Below, in pieces: positions 1-7,445 of a DNA stretch of 64,000 nt. The translations under genes and the position numbers were made by a program. The stretch lies in the NCBI GenBank assembly GCA_016722075.1, contig JADKGW010000001.1:1736001-1800000 (forward strand), read 5' to 3'. Under the pieces are notes generated by a model that did no database searches, was not told where the DNA came from, and saw only the letters and a list, made by a program, of their open reading frames with translations. Positions within the stretch are counted from its first letter, which is position 1, and the number at the start of each line of letters is the position of its first letter. Source of the DNA: Candidatus Kouleothrix ribensis (lineage in GTDB: Bacteria > Chloroflexota > Chloroflexia > Chloroflexales > Roseiflexaceae).

Positions 1-189
1 GTCGAGCCATGCTCGCCCGAGTCGATCGCGGCGGCGCTACGCGTGCTGCTGGCCGACCCCCGGCGCCGTGCGGCGTTTGGGGCGCGCGGCCCCGAGCTAG
101 CGGCCCAGTTTCGATCCGATCGGATCGCGGCCGAGCTGCTGGCCAGCTACCGGCAGGCCCTGGCGGCGCGCGCCGGCACCACAGCCTGA
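1..189 (+). CDS. glycosyltransferase, C-terminal end only (partial)
   Basis: The first 189 bases read open in frame 1 to a TGA and encode about 62 residues beginning VEPCSPESIAAALRVLL. A turn, then a run of regularly spaced Ala/Leu/Arg residues ending in an amphipathic helix (AAELLASYRQALAA) is typical of the last helices of GT-B glycosyltransferases (GT4/group 1), in which 'PxSPExIAxAL..LL.DP..R..' lies just after the nucleotide-sugar site. The start lies outside the window. It is followed by other glycan genes, which fits. A longer overlapping open frame from base 9 is a shadow. The family call is by motif resemblance only. Confidence 0.6.
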   Translation, partial: VEPCSPESIAAALRVLLADPRRRAAFGARGPELAAQFRSDRIAAELLASYRQALAARAGTTA

Positions 190-249
190 GCGCACGCGCC
201 GAACCTGCTTGTCTTTCAGTGCGATTGCACATTCCACAGGGAGGAGTCC

Positions 250-1218
250 ATGAAACTATTGAGCTACTGGATACCACGCGCCGGGGCGCTGCTGGCGCTG
301 ATCGCGCTGCTGGCCGCCTGCGGCACGGCGCCAACCGCCCAGAGCCAATCCGGCACTGCCGGCGACCCGCGCCCGGCCGAGACAAGCCAGATCGACCAGG
401 AGCTGCTCAAGCAGGTCGACGCGCAGATCGCGGCCGCCAAGGCCCGCGGCGAAGATGTGGCCTCGGCCCAGGCCGTGCGCGACTCGGCCGTGAGCCTGGC
501 CCAGCAGGGCAGCTACGCCGAGGCCAATGGCAACCTGAAGCTGGCCGCCCAGCTGGTCGGCGTGCTGCGCCCGGTCGATGGCGAGCCAACCGCCCCGCCG
601 CCACCGGCAATCGCCGCCGCGCCCAAACCGGCCGCCAGCGGCGACGAGCAGGGCAGCATGCTGCTCGACGCCACATTCGACTCGAACAAACCGCTCGCCG
701 GCTGGGATCTCGTCGGCCCACCCACCAACGATGGCGGCACGCCCCTCTGGACGGTGCAGGATGGCCTGCTGACCCAACGCGGCGTCGATGGCGTCACCAC
801 GCTTGAGCAGCCGACCGGGTTTGTGACCGGCGACCCCAAGTGGAGCGACGTGACCGTGCGTGTGAGCGCACTCGCGCGCGGTACGCGCGAGCTGGGCGTG
901 CTGGCGCGCCAGAGCGGCGAGAGCTACTATCGCTTCCGCGCGCTGGCCTTCGGCACCGGCAACCAGGGCAACCTGATCCTCGAGAAAGTGCTTGACGGCG
1001 CGGTGACGCAGCTGGCGACATTCGACGGCCCACCGCTCGAGTACGATACCTGGTACACCCTCGCGCTGAGCGCGCGTGGCTCGACGCTGCGCTGCTACAT
1101 CAACGGCAAGCTGCTCGGCAGCGTCGACGATACCAGCCTGACATCCGGCCGCGCCGGCGTGACCACGCTGGCAATGAGTGGGGCCTTCTTCAAGAACCTA
1201 CAGGTTATCGGGAGGTAA
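250..1218 (+). CDS. lipoprotein with C-terminal LamG/concanavalin-like domain
   Basis: A 322-residue exported lipoprotein. The N-terminus has charged residues, a hydrophobic stretch (about residues 11-22) and a lipobox LLAAC with the acylated Cys at 24. Residues 40-85 form an Ala/Gln-rich helical segment, 95-130 are Pro/Ala-rich linker, and 135-320 look like a beta-sandwich of the LamG/DUF1080 type (LLDATFDS at the start; 'WYTLALSARGSTLRCYING' near the end). Such domains bind glycans or pack against other envelope proteins. The start is set by a strong Shine-Dalgarno sequence (GGGAGGAG, 6 bases upstream of ATG). The next gene begins 2 bases after its stop, so the two are probably co-transcribed and translationally coupled. 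No catalytic residues are recognised. Confidence 0.75.
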   Translation: MKLLSYWIPRAGALLALIALLAACGTAPTAQSQSGTAGDPRPAETSQIDQELLKQVDAQIAAAKARGEDVASAQAVRDSAVSLAQQGSYAEANGNLKLAAQLVGVLRPVDGEPTAPPPPAIAAAPKPAASGDEQGSMLLDATFDSNKPLAGWDLVGPPTNDGGTPLWTVQDGLLTQRGVDGVTTLEQPTGFVTGDPKWSDVTVRVSALARGTRELGVLARQSGESYYRFRALAFGTGNQGNLILEKVLDGAVTQLATFDGPPLEYDTWYTLALSARGSTLRCYINGKLLGSVDDTSLTSGRAGVTTLAMSGAFFKNLQVIGR

Positions 1219-1220
1219 CT

Positions 1221-3554
1221 GTGCGCACACTGCAATCCTTCCAGCGCGCACCCCGCCATGTGCGCATGTTTGCGGCCCTGATGCTGACCGGGGCGTTGCT
1301 GGTTATGCCCGCCGGCAAGCCACCTGCGACCCAGGCGGCTGGGCAGCTGATTACACAGCAAGAGGTGTCGACTGGCGACGATAACTCCGAGGCACCCGAG
1401 ATCAGCGTTGGGAGTGATCGCCTGGGTGTGAGCTGGGGCGAGCGCAACGATCAGCGTCTTGGCACCAACACCACCACGATCGGCACGCGCTTCCCTTCGC
1501 CAACCTACTTTAGCGCAACCGGCGCAAGCTTCAAACAGCAGTTCCCCGATGTCGCGGTCGGCTCCGATGGCACGATCCACGTGGTCTACGCGACTGGCGA
1601 CCAGATCTACTACCGCCGCAAGCTAAAAGATGCCGGCTGGCAGTCGCAGCGGCCGGTCGCTCGCAGCTCGTTCCCCAACCCGGTCAAGCTCGCGATCGGC
1701 GGCGACGGCGTGCTGTGGGCAGTCTGGCGCGATGCGGACGGCACCGGCGTGTTCTACCGCCGCTCGAGCGATGGTATCAACTGGACCAACGGCAGCGACG
1801 GCGGCAAGGTGCATGGCGAGACCGGAAATATGTTCACGCCCGATGTCGCGGTCGGCCCCGATAATGTCGCCCACGTGGTCTGGTACCTGCGTAGCGGCGG
1901 TGTCAACAAAGGCCAGATCCGCGTGGCCGATTGGAACGGGTCGAGCTTCTCGACCAGCAATGTAACCACCGACGGCTTCTACGATGCCGACCCGGCAATC
2001 ACGGTCGACTCGGGTAATATCCAGCATGTCGTGTGGCGCAAGCAGGTCTCGACCGATCAGTGGGCGATCAGCTATGCCAGCCGTGCGGCCGGCCAGAGCT
2101 GGGCCAACTTCAGCACCCTGGCGGTCACTAGCGGCGATGCTGCCTACTCCCCGGCCGTGGGTGTCGATGAGAAGGGCAATGTCTACGCAACCTACTCGAA
2201 CCCCAACCGCAGCACCCGCCAGGTTCAGCTGTATGGCAAAACCGCAACCGGCAAATGGGAAAAAGTCCTGCAGATGCCGGCAGTTGGCTGGGATAGCCGC
2301 AGCGCCGTGACTGGCCGCAGCGGCGAGGCGCACGTCGCCTACCAGGTTGAGCGCACCTCCGACCAGGGTCAGATCGTGTATGTGCGCGTGGCCTTCAACT
2401 CCACGCCCGCGATCAACGCCACACCCAAGATCGCCGGCGGCAACCCGACCACCAAAGACAACCCGGTCAGTGTCGGGTTCGACGGCCTGGCCGGCGATCC
2501 GAAAGAGCTGCGCTGGCGCTGGGGCGCCGCACCAACCGACGCGGCCAACGACTCGAGCGGCTGGCAGCTGTTCGGCAACCCCAAGGTGCTTGCGCTGCCC
2601 AGCACGATCGACACAAGCGCCACCGCGCCCTGCCAGCCGCTGACACTGTACACCCAGGTGCGCAACGGCACCACCAATGTGCAGGCGACCGCCGGGCAAG
2701 ACGATGTGCTGTACGATGGTGCGGCCCAGGCCACCGTGCGGGTCAGCAACCCATTCCTGGCCGGCCTGCCCAAGACCTTCAGCCAGAAGATCGCCGACAC
2801 CTACACCAGCCCGACCGACGGCGCCTTCGACGGTGACTCACGCTATACGCGCATGCCGCAGTACTTCGCGGGCATCTACAACAACAGCGATTGTAGCGGC
2901 CTCTCGACCTACAACATCCCGGCCAGCGCCGCCAGCGGCAGCCTGACCAGCGGCAGCTTCGAGGGCAAGCTCACACTCGGCCAGGGCAGCCAGCCCAACC
3001 CCGGCGAGCAGATCCCGATCGTTGTGAACGTGTTCGACCAGATCGGCAACAAGCTCGAGAGCACGAAACAGCTGATCTACGACCCGGCCAACACTGCCCA
3101 GACCGGCAGCGCCAACACTGAGGGTCTGCCGGTATACAACGGCGGCAGCTTCAGTATCGACACCGCCAACAGCATCATTCGCAAGCTCTCGTTCACAGGT
3201 GTCAGCGTTGACGACACGGTGTACGGCAAGTTCGAGAATCTGGCGAAGGGCAAGCAGTTCTGGGGCGTCTGGATCGCCAACTCAACCACCCAGGTGACCA
3301 ACCCGAACGCCGCGAACTCGACGCTGCAGTGGTTCCCGGTGCAGGTAGCCACGCCCAGCGCGACCTTTAGCGTCACCTGGAATATCTTCAACGGCATCGC
3401 CCCGCTCGATCGTAAGCCTGGCATATTCTACGTGTATGTCAAGTTCCTCGACGGCGCCGGCAATGCCACGATCGGAACAATGCCGGTGAAGCAGGCCGAA
3501 CTCAAACAGGGCTACAGCACGCCGACGTTGTACCTGAGCCAGATCACCAAGTAG
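1221..3554 (+). CDS. large secreted sialidase-fold (beta-propeller-like) protein
   Basis: A 777-residue protein starting at GTG with GGGAGGTAACT just upstream. A signal peptide (basic RTLQSFQRAPRHVR, hydrophobic MFAALMLTGALLVMPA, then AXA-like cleavage near residue 37-40) sends it out of the cytoplasm. Residues 45-390 contain repeating blades with 'DVAVGSDGTIHVVY', 'DVAVGPDNVAHVVW' and 'AVGVDEKGNVYATY' and one Asp-box-like SSDGINW, as in BNR/sialidase-type beta-propellers. Residues 400-777 look like several Ig-like beta-sandwich domains. The repeats suggest adhesion or glycan binding; the arginine triad of true sialidases is not evident, so enzymatic activity is not claimed. It pairs with the preceding lipoprotein and is closed by a strong hairpin terminator. 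Confidence 0.7.
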   Translation: MRTLQSFQRAPRHVRMFAALMLTGALLVMPAGKPPATQAAGQLITQQEVSTGDDNSEAPEISVGSDRLGVSWGERNDQRLGTNTTTIGTRFPSPTYFSATGASFKQQFPDVAVGSDGTIHVVYATGDQIYYRRKLKDAGWQSQRPVARSSFPNPVKLAIGGDGVLWAVWRDADGTGVFYRRSSDGINWTNGSDGGKVHGETGNMFTPDVAVGPDNVAHVVWYLRSGGVNKGQIRVADWNGSSFSTSNVTTDGFYDADPAITVDSGNIQHVVWRKQVSTDQWAISYASRAAGQSWANFSTLAVTSGDAAYSPAVGVDEKGNVYATYSNPNRSTRQVQLYGKTATGKWEKVLQMPAVGWDSRSAVTGRSGEAHVAYQVERTSDQGQIVYVRVAFNSTPAINATPKIAGGNPTTKDNPVSVGFDGLAGDPKELRWRWGAAPTDAANDSSGWQLFGNPKVLALPSTIDTSATAPCQPLTLYTQVRNGTTNVQATAGQDDVLYDGAAQATVRVSNPFLAGLPKTFSQKIADTYTSPTDGAFDGDSRYTRMPQYFAGIYNNSDCSGLSTYNIPASAASGSLTSGSFEGKLTLGQGSQPNPGEQIPIVVNVFDQIGNKLESTKQLIYDPANTAQTGSANTEGLPVYNGGSFSIDTANSIIRKLSFTGVSVDDTVYGKFENLAKGKQFWGVWIANSTTQVTNPNAANSTLQWFPVQVATPSATFSVTWNIFNGIAPLDRKPGIFYVYVKFLDGAGNATIGTMPVKQAELKQGYSTPTLYLSQITK

Positions 3555-3577
3555 CCGGTTTCTCGAGCATAGTGCGT

Positions 3578-3620
3578 AGTGCGTAGTGCTGTTTTCTACA
3601 CACTACGCACTATTGTTTTT
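3578..3620 (+). terminator. Rho-independent-type terminator after the propeller gene
   Basis: An 11-bp perfect stem, AGTGCGTAGTG at 3578-3588 and CACTACGCACT at 3601-3611, with a 12-base loop, is followed by ATTGTTTTT. It lies 23 bases after the stop codon. The left arm is part of a 7-base direct repeat (AGTGCGT twice from 3571), related to the element at 5808. Confidence 0.7.
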
Positions 3621-3657
3621 AGCCTGTCTGTGCTCGTGCTTGCCCCCGAGTGATACT

Positions 3658-4872
3658 ATGCGCCTAGCCTATATCGCCTACCCAACCAGCCTGACCCTGC
3701 GATCCGCAAATGCCCTTCAGACCCACGCGACCCTGCGTGAGCTACGGCGGCGCGCGCCCGATACGCTGGCGATCATCCCACGCTGGCTGCGCGAGCCATC
3801 GCGCTTCGCCGCGCTCGGCGCGCTACACCTGCCGCGCCCGGCGGTCGGCAAGCTCTCGCGGCTGTATCGCTCGACGCTGTGGTACTACGCCGAGCGCTCG
3901 ATCTTCGCGGCGATGGCCGCCCTGGCGGTTGCCTACGAGCAGGCCCGTGGGCGCACCATCCACGTCGTGTATGTGCGCGAGGCGATCTGTGCGGGCTGGT
4001 GGGCGGCGGTGTGGGGCCCGCTGCTGCGGCTGCCGGTGATCTTCGAAGCCCACGACCTCGAGAGCTGGAACCCCTCGCGCGCGCGCGAGCGCTGGGCACA
4101 GCCGCTGCTGCACCTGCTCGACCGCGCCGCGATCACACGGAGCCAGGCGCTGGTGTCGCTCACCGCCGACTTTCGCCGCCTGCTGGCCCAGATCGGCTGG
4201 CGCGATCCATCCGAGGTCGCGGTGATCGCCGATGCCTACGACGACCAGCAGATCGGCCCAGGCGACCGCAGCAGCGCCCGCCAGCAGCTGCAGCTGCCGG
4301 GCACGGCCCCGCTGGTGGTGTACAGCGGCATGACCTTCGCATACCGCCGGCTCGATCTGCTGCTACAGGCCTTCGCAACGCTGCGCACGCGCTTCCCAAC
4401 CGCGCAGCTGGCGCTGGTCGGCGGGCGCCCGGCCGAGATCGCACAGCTGCGCGCCCAGGCCGAGCCGCTCGGGCTGGCTGGCGCAGTCACCTACGCCGGC
4501 CAGATCGCGCAGCAGCAGATCGTGCCGTACCTGCACGCCGCCGATGTACTGGTGATCCCCGATACGGTCACTGATATAACTGCCTCGCCGCTCAAGCTGT
4601 TCGAGTACCTGGCCGCCGGGCGCGCGGTGGTGCTGCCCGACATCCCGGCGCTGGCCGAGGTGCTGCCGCAGGCGGTCGGCTACTACTTCCGCCGTGGCAA
4701 CGCCGACGCGCTGGCCAATGCGCTGGCCGACGCGCTGGCCGACCCGGCCGGCCCACAGCGCGCCGAGCAGGGCCGCGTGCTAGTCGCGCCGCATACCTAC
4801 GCCGCCCGCGCCGAGCGCATTCTGGCACTTGCAGAAGCAGTCGCCCGGAAATATGGTAGTATTGCGCCATAG
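3658..4872 (+). CDS. GT4-family glycosyltransferase
   Basis: A 404-residue GT-B fold enzyme expected to transfer a sugar from a nucleotide donor onto a lipid- or protein-linked glycan on the cytoplasmic face. The C-terminal Rossmann half is clear: LVVYSGMTFAYRRLDLLL begins the donor domain, followed by ALVGGRPAEIAQLRA, VTYAGQIAQQQIVPYLHAADVLVIPD and SPLKLFEYLAAGRAVVLPD, the last matching the EX7E-type donor-binding loop. The ATG at 3658 (MRLAYIAYP) begins the first beta strand; the in-frame upstream ATG at 3586 lies inside the preceding terminator and is rejected. No convincing Shine-Dalgarno sequence is seen. Its acceptor is unknown. Confidence 0.8.
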   Translation: MRLAYIAYPTSLTLRSANALQTHATLRELRRRAPDTLAIIPRWLREPSRFAALGALHLPRPAVGKLSRLYRSTLWYYAERSIFAAMAALAVAYEQARGRTIHVVYVREAICAGWWAAVWGPLLRLPVIFEAHDLESWNPSRARERWAQPLLHLLDRAAITRSQALVSLTADFRRLLAQIGWRDPSEVAVIADAYDDQQIGPGDRSSARQQLQLPGTAPLVVYSGMTFAYRRLDLLLQAFATLRTRFPTAQLALVGGRPAEIAQLRAQAEPLGLAGAVTYAGQIAQQQIVPYLHAADVLVIPDTVTDITASPLKLFEYLAAGRAVVLPDIPALAEVLPQAVGYYFRRGNADALANALADALADPAGPQRAEQGRVLVAPHTYAARAERILALAEAVARKYGSIAP

Positions 4873-5003
4873 GCGCGCGGCTTTGGGTGGGGCTTGTGAG
4901 GCCGGCAAAGCTGGCCCTACACCTGCGCTCCGCGCACAAAGCTGCTGCAGGCGAAAGGCACAGAAGCAGTGCCGACTGTATAGGCGAAAGCGTTACTAAA
5001 CGA

Positions 5004-5774
5004 ATGAGCACACGCAATATAGTGAACGACTACGGCCGCGCTATGCCGCCCGATGGCAAGCCGGCCTACTTCCGCCTGCATCGCTACCGCTTCCAGAAGC
5101 TGCTGGCCGCGCTGCCGCCGCCGCCCGCGCGCGTGCTCGAGGTCGGCACCACGCCCGGCCAGTTCACCGAGATCCTGCGCCGCGCCGGCTACGAGGTTGC
5201 CGGGGTCGATCTGTTCCCCGAACAGCGGGCCGAGCTGTGGCAGCGCCTGGGCGTCGAGGTGCGCTTCTGCAATATCGACGAACAGCCGCTACCCTACGAG
5301 GATAGCTCATTCGACGCGGTGGTGTTCTCCGAGGTGATCGAGCATCTGGTGGCCTCGCCGCTGCCCGCGCTGCGCGAGATGGCCCGCGTGCTGCGGCCCG
5401 GCGGCCGCCTGGTGGTGACGACGCCAAACCAGCACTATATCAAGAGCCGCCTGAAGACCCTGGCCGATGTCGTGCTGGGCCGGCCGTTCGAGCCGTTCAC
5501 GCAGTTCGAGCGCGCCATGCAACTGGCCGGGCCGCAGCGCTACTACAACCATAGCCGGCTGTACACCCTGCACGAGCTGGCCTGGTTGGTCGAACATAGC
5601 GGCCTGCGCGTCGGGCTGGCACGCTACGCCGACGCCTGGGAGCAGGTGGGCGTCGAGGCCGGGCGTGTGCTGCGCCACCCACTGCGCGTTGGCGTGAAGG
5701 GCGGGCTCTGGCTGCTCACCGCCGCGCTCCCGCGCTGGCGCTCGATGCTGCTGGTGGTTGGCGTCAAGCCGTAG
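5004..5774 (+). CDS. class I SAM-dependent methyltransferase
   Basis: A 256-residue enzyme of the Methyltransf_11 type. Motif I is VLEVGTTPGQFTE (residues about 42-54), the acidic end of strand beta2 is GVDLFPEQ, and motif IV is FDAVVFSEVIEHLV, followed by the usual LRPGGRLVVTTPN. A C-terminal extension (NHSRLYTLHELAWLV) resembles methyltransferases that act on sugars or lipids in surface-polysaccharide clusters. The start at MSTRNIVNDYG gives a compact family-length protein; the in-frame ATG at 4887 would add 39 residues of unrelated sequence. Being between two glycosyltransferases suggests glycan or lipid methylation, but the substrate cannot be read from the sequence. Confidence 0.8.
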   Translation: MSTRNIVNDYGRAMPPDGKPAYFRLHRYRFQKLLAALPPPPARVLEVGTTPGQFTEILRRAGYEVAGVDLFPEQRAELWQRLGVEVRFCNIDEQPLPYEDSSFDAVVFSEVIEHLVASPLPALREMARVLRPGGRLVVTTPNQHYIKSRLKTLADVVLGRPFEPFTQFERAMQLAGPQRYYNHSRLYTLHELAWLVEHSGLRVGLARYADAWEQVGVEAGRVLRHPLRVGVKGGLWLLTAALPRWRSMLLVVGVKP

Positions 5775-5807
5775 TGAGCCTGCACTGCGATTAGCGCGGT
5801 CTCGATC

Positions 5808-5841
5808 GTGCGTCGTGCGTCGTTCTATCCCCTCTACGCAC
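5808..5841. repeat. degenerate copy of the 3571-3611 hairpin repeat
   Basis: GTGCGTC occurs twice in tandem (5808-5821) and pairs with CTACGCAC at 5834-5841. It has the same layout as 3571-3611, with one base of the unit changed. It sits between the methyltransferase and the GT-C gene and may act as a weak terminator. There is no T-run. Confidence 0.45.
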
Positions 5842-5869
5842 ACTGGCGCGTCATATTCTGAAAGCTCTC

Positions 5870-7444
5870 ATGTTCAAACTGCTCGCACCCCTACGCCGCG
5901 ACCCCGGCGCCCTGGCGATCGTTGCGCTCTGGCTGGCACTGCTGCCGATCAGCCTGCCGCGCATCTACGCCACCGACGAGGTGCAGTACTACGCCTACCT
6001 GCGCTCGGTCTACTTCGACGGCGACCTCGATTTCCGCAACGAGTACGAGCACTTCGCCGAGATAGGCGCGCGCCAAACCCCACCCGACCTGGCTGTGCGC
6101 AATGCGCTGCTGCGCGAAGACGCACAAAACCCCAACCCGCGCACCGGCAAGCTGCGCAATGTCGCGCCGATCGGATCGGCGATCATGTGGGCGCCTGGCT
6201 TTGTGGCCACCGATCTCGGTGTGCTGGCTGCCAACGCGCTGGGCGCCGGCATCGCGCGCGACGGCTACAGCCGCCCGTATGTCTGGTCGGTCTGCTTCAT
6301 GTCGGCACTGTATGCGCTGGGCGGCCTGCTGCTGACTTACCGGCTGGCCCGGCGCCTGAGCGGCAGCTTCGCCGCCACACTCGCGACGATCACGATCTGG
6401 CTGGCCTCGCCGCTGGTTATGTACACCTACATTCTGATGCCCTGGTCGCACGCCACCGGCTTCGGCCTGTTCGCGCTGTTCCTGACGCTCTGGATTCCTC
6501 TTGCGCAGAGACAGCTTGACCTGCCAATTTACCCCCAAGACACCGAATCTTGGCGTCGTGGTGCCTTAGTAGGGAACACCGATGGGCTTTGGGGCTGGCT
6601 GCTGCTGGGGCTGGTGGGCGGGCTGATGACCATGACCCGCGAGCAGCTCGGGCTGCTGCTGCTACTGCCGGCGCTGGCCGGGCTTATCGCTTATGTCAAA
6701 TTAGTACAGGCACGCAGCTGGGCCACCCTGCGCGGGCTGCTGGCGCGCCACGCGCTGTTCCTGCTGGTGTTTGGGCTGACGCTGGTGCCGCAGCTGCTGG
6801 CCTACCAGCTGCTCAACGGCCGCCCGGCCCCGTCGCCAACCGTGGGCGGCAAGCTGGTGTGGTGCAGCCCGCACTTCCTCGACACGCTGATCGACTTCGA
6901 CCCGCGCCCCAGCTCGTTCTGCCCAATCGCCGGCGATATCTCGGCCGGGTTCGCGCCATTCGCGCATGGCGCACTGCTCTGGAGCCCCATCCTGGGGCCG
7001 GCGCTGCTGGGCTTGCTGGTGCTGGCGCGCGGCGTGGGGAGTACACGCGGCCGGGCGCCGCTGCTGGCAGGGCTGCTGCTGCTGGGGTTTCTGGCGCAAA
7101 CCTACATCAACGGCGCCTTCGGCACCACCTGGCACCTGACACGCTCGTTCGGCTTCCGCCGGCTGATCGAGTGTACACCGATCTTTGTGATCGGGCTGGC
7201 CGCGCTGATCGAGTGGCTGGGCCGCCGCCGGCGCGTGCTCGCGCTGATGCTGGCCGCGCTGTGTATCTACTGGAACATCGGCCTGATCGCCCAGTGGACG
7301 TTCGTGCGCCCCGAGCTGCGCAATGGCCTGATCTGGGATGGCATGCTCTACAACCAGTTCGTGGCGGTGCCCACCACCGTCGTCGCTAAGGTTGGCGATG
7401 TGCTGTTCCACCGCTGCACGCTGGCGAATAACCAGACCTGCTGA
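5870..7444 (+). CDS. GT-C fold integral membrane glycosyltransferase (probable)
   Basis: A 524-residue polytopic membrane protein. Residues 13-30 form the first transmembrane helix, followed by a loop with ATDEVQYYAYLRS: the acidic pair in the first extracytoplasmic loop is the hallmark of GT-C enzymes that use polyprenyl-phosphate sugars. At least nine more hydrophobic segments follow (for example 135-155, 165-200, 236-275, 290-312, 360-395, 420-470), with a short C-terminal tail. The gene is the last of the + strand glycan block and its TGA is 1 base from the stop of the convergent kinase gene. No clear Shine-Dalgarno sequence precedes the ATG. Sugar and acceptor are unknown. Confidence 0.7.
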   Translation: MFKLLAPLRRDPGALAIVALWLALLPISLPRIYATDEVQYYAYLRSVYFDGDLDFRNEYEHFAEIGARQTPPDLAVRNALLREDAQNPNPRTGKLRNVAPIGSAIMWAPGFVATDLGVLAANALGAGIARDGYSRPYVWSVCFMSALYALGGLLLTYRLARRLSGSFAATLATITIWLASPLVMYTYILMPWSHATGFGLFALFLTLWIPLAQRQLDLPIYPQDTESWRRGALVGNTDGLWGWLLLGLVGGLMTMTREQLGLLLLLPALAGLIAYVKLVQARSWATLRGLLARHALFLLVFGLTLVPQLLAYQLLNGRPAPSPTVGGKLVWCSPHFLDTLIDFDPRPSSFCPIAGDISAGFAPFAHGALLWSPILGPALLGLLVLARGVGSTRGRAPLLAGLLLLGFLAQTYINGAFGTTWHLTRSFGFRRLIECTPIFVIGLAALIEWLGRRRRVLALMLAALCIYWNIGLIAQWTFVRPELRNGLIWDGMLYNQFVAVPTTVVAKVGDVLFHRCTLANNQTC

Positions 7445-7445
7445 G

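Noticed and set aside
9..806. 265-codon + strand open frame at the window start
   Set aside because: Arg/Pro-rich composition; the glycosyltransferase end (1-189) and the lipoprotein (250-1218) occupy other frames with better starts and family features.
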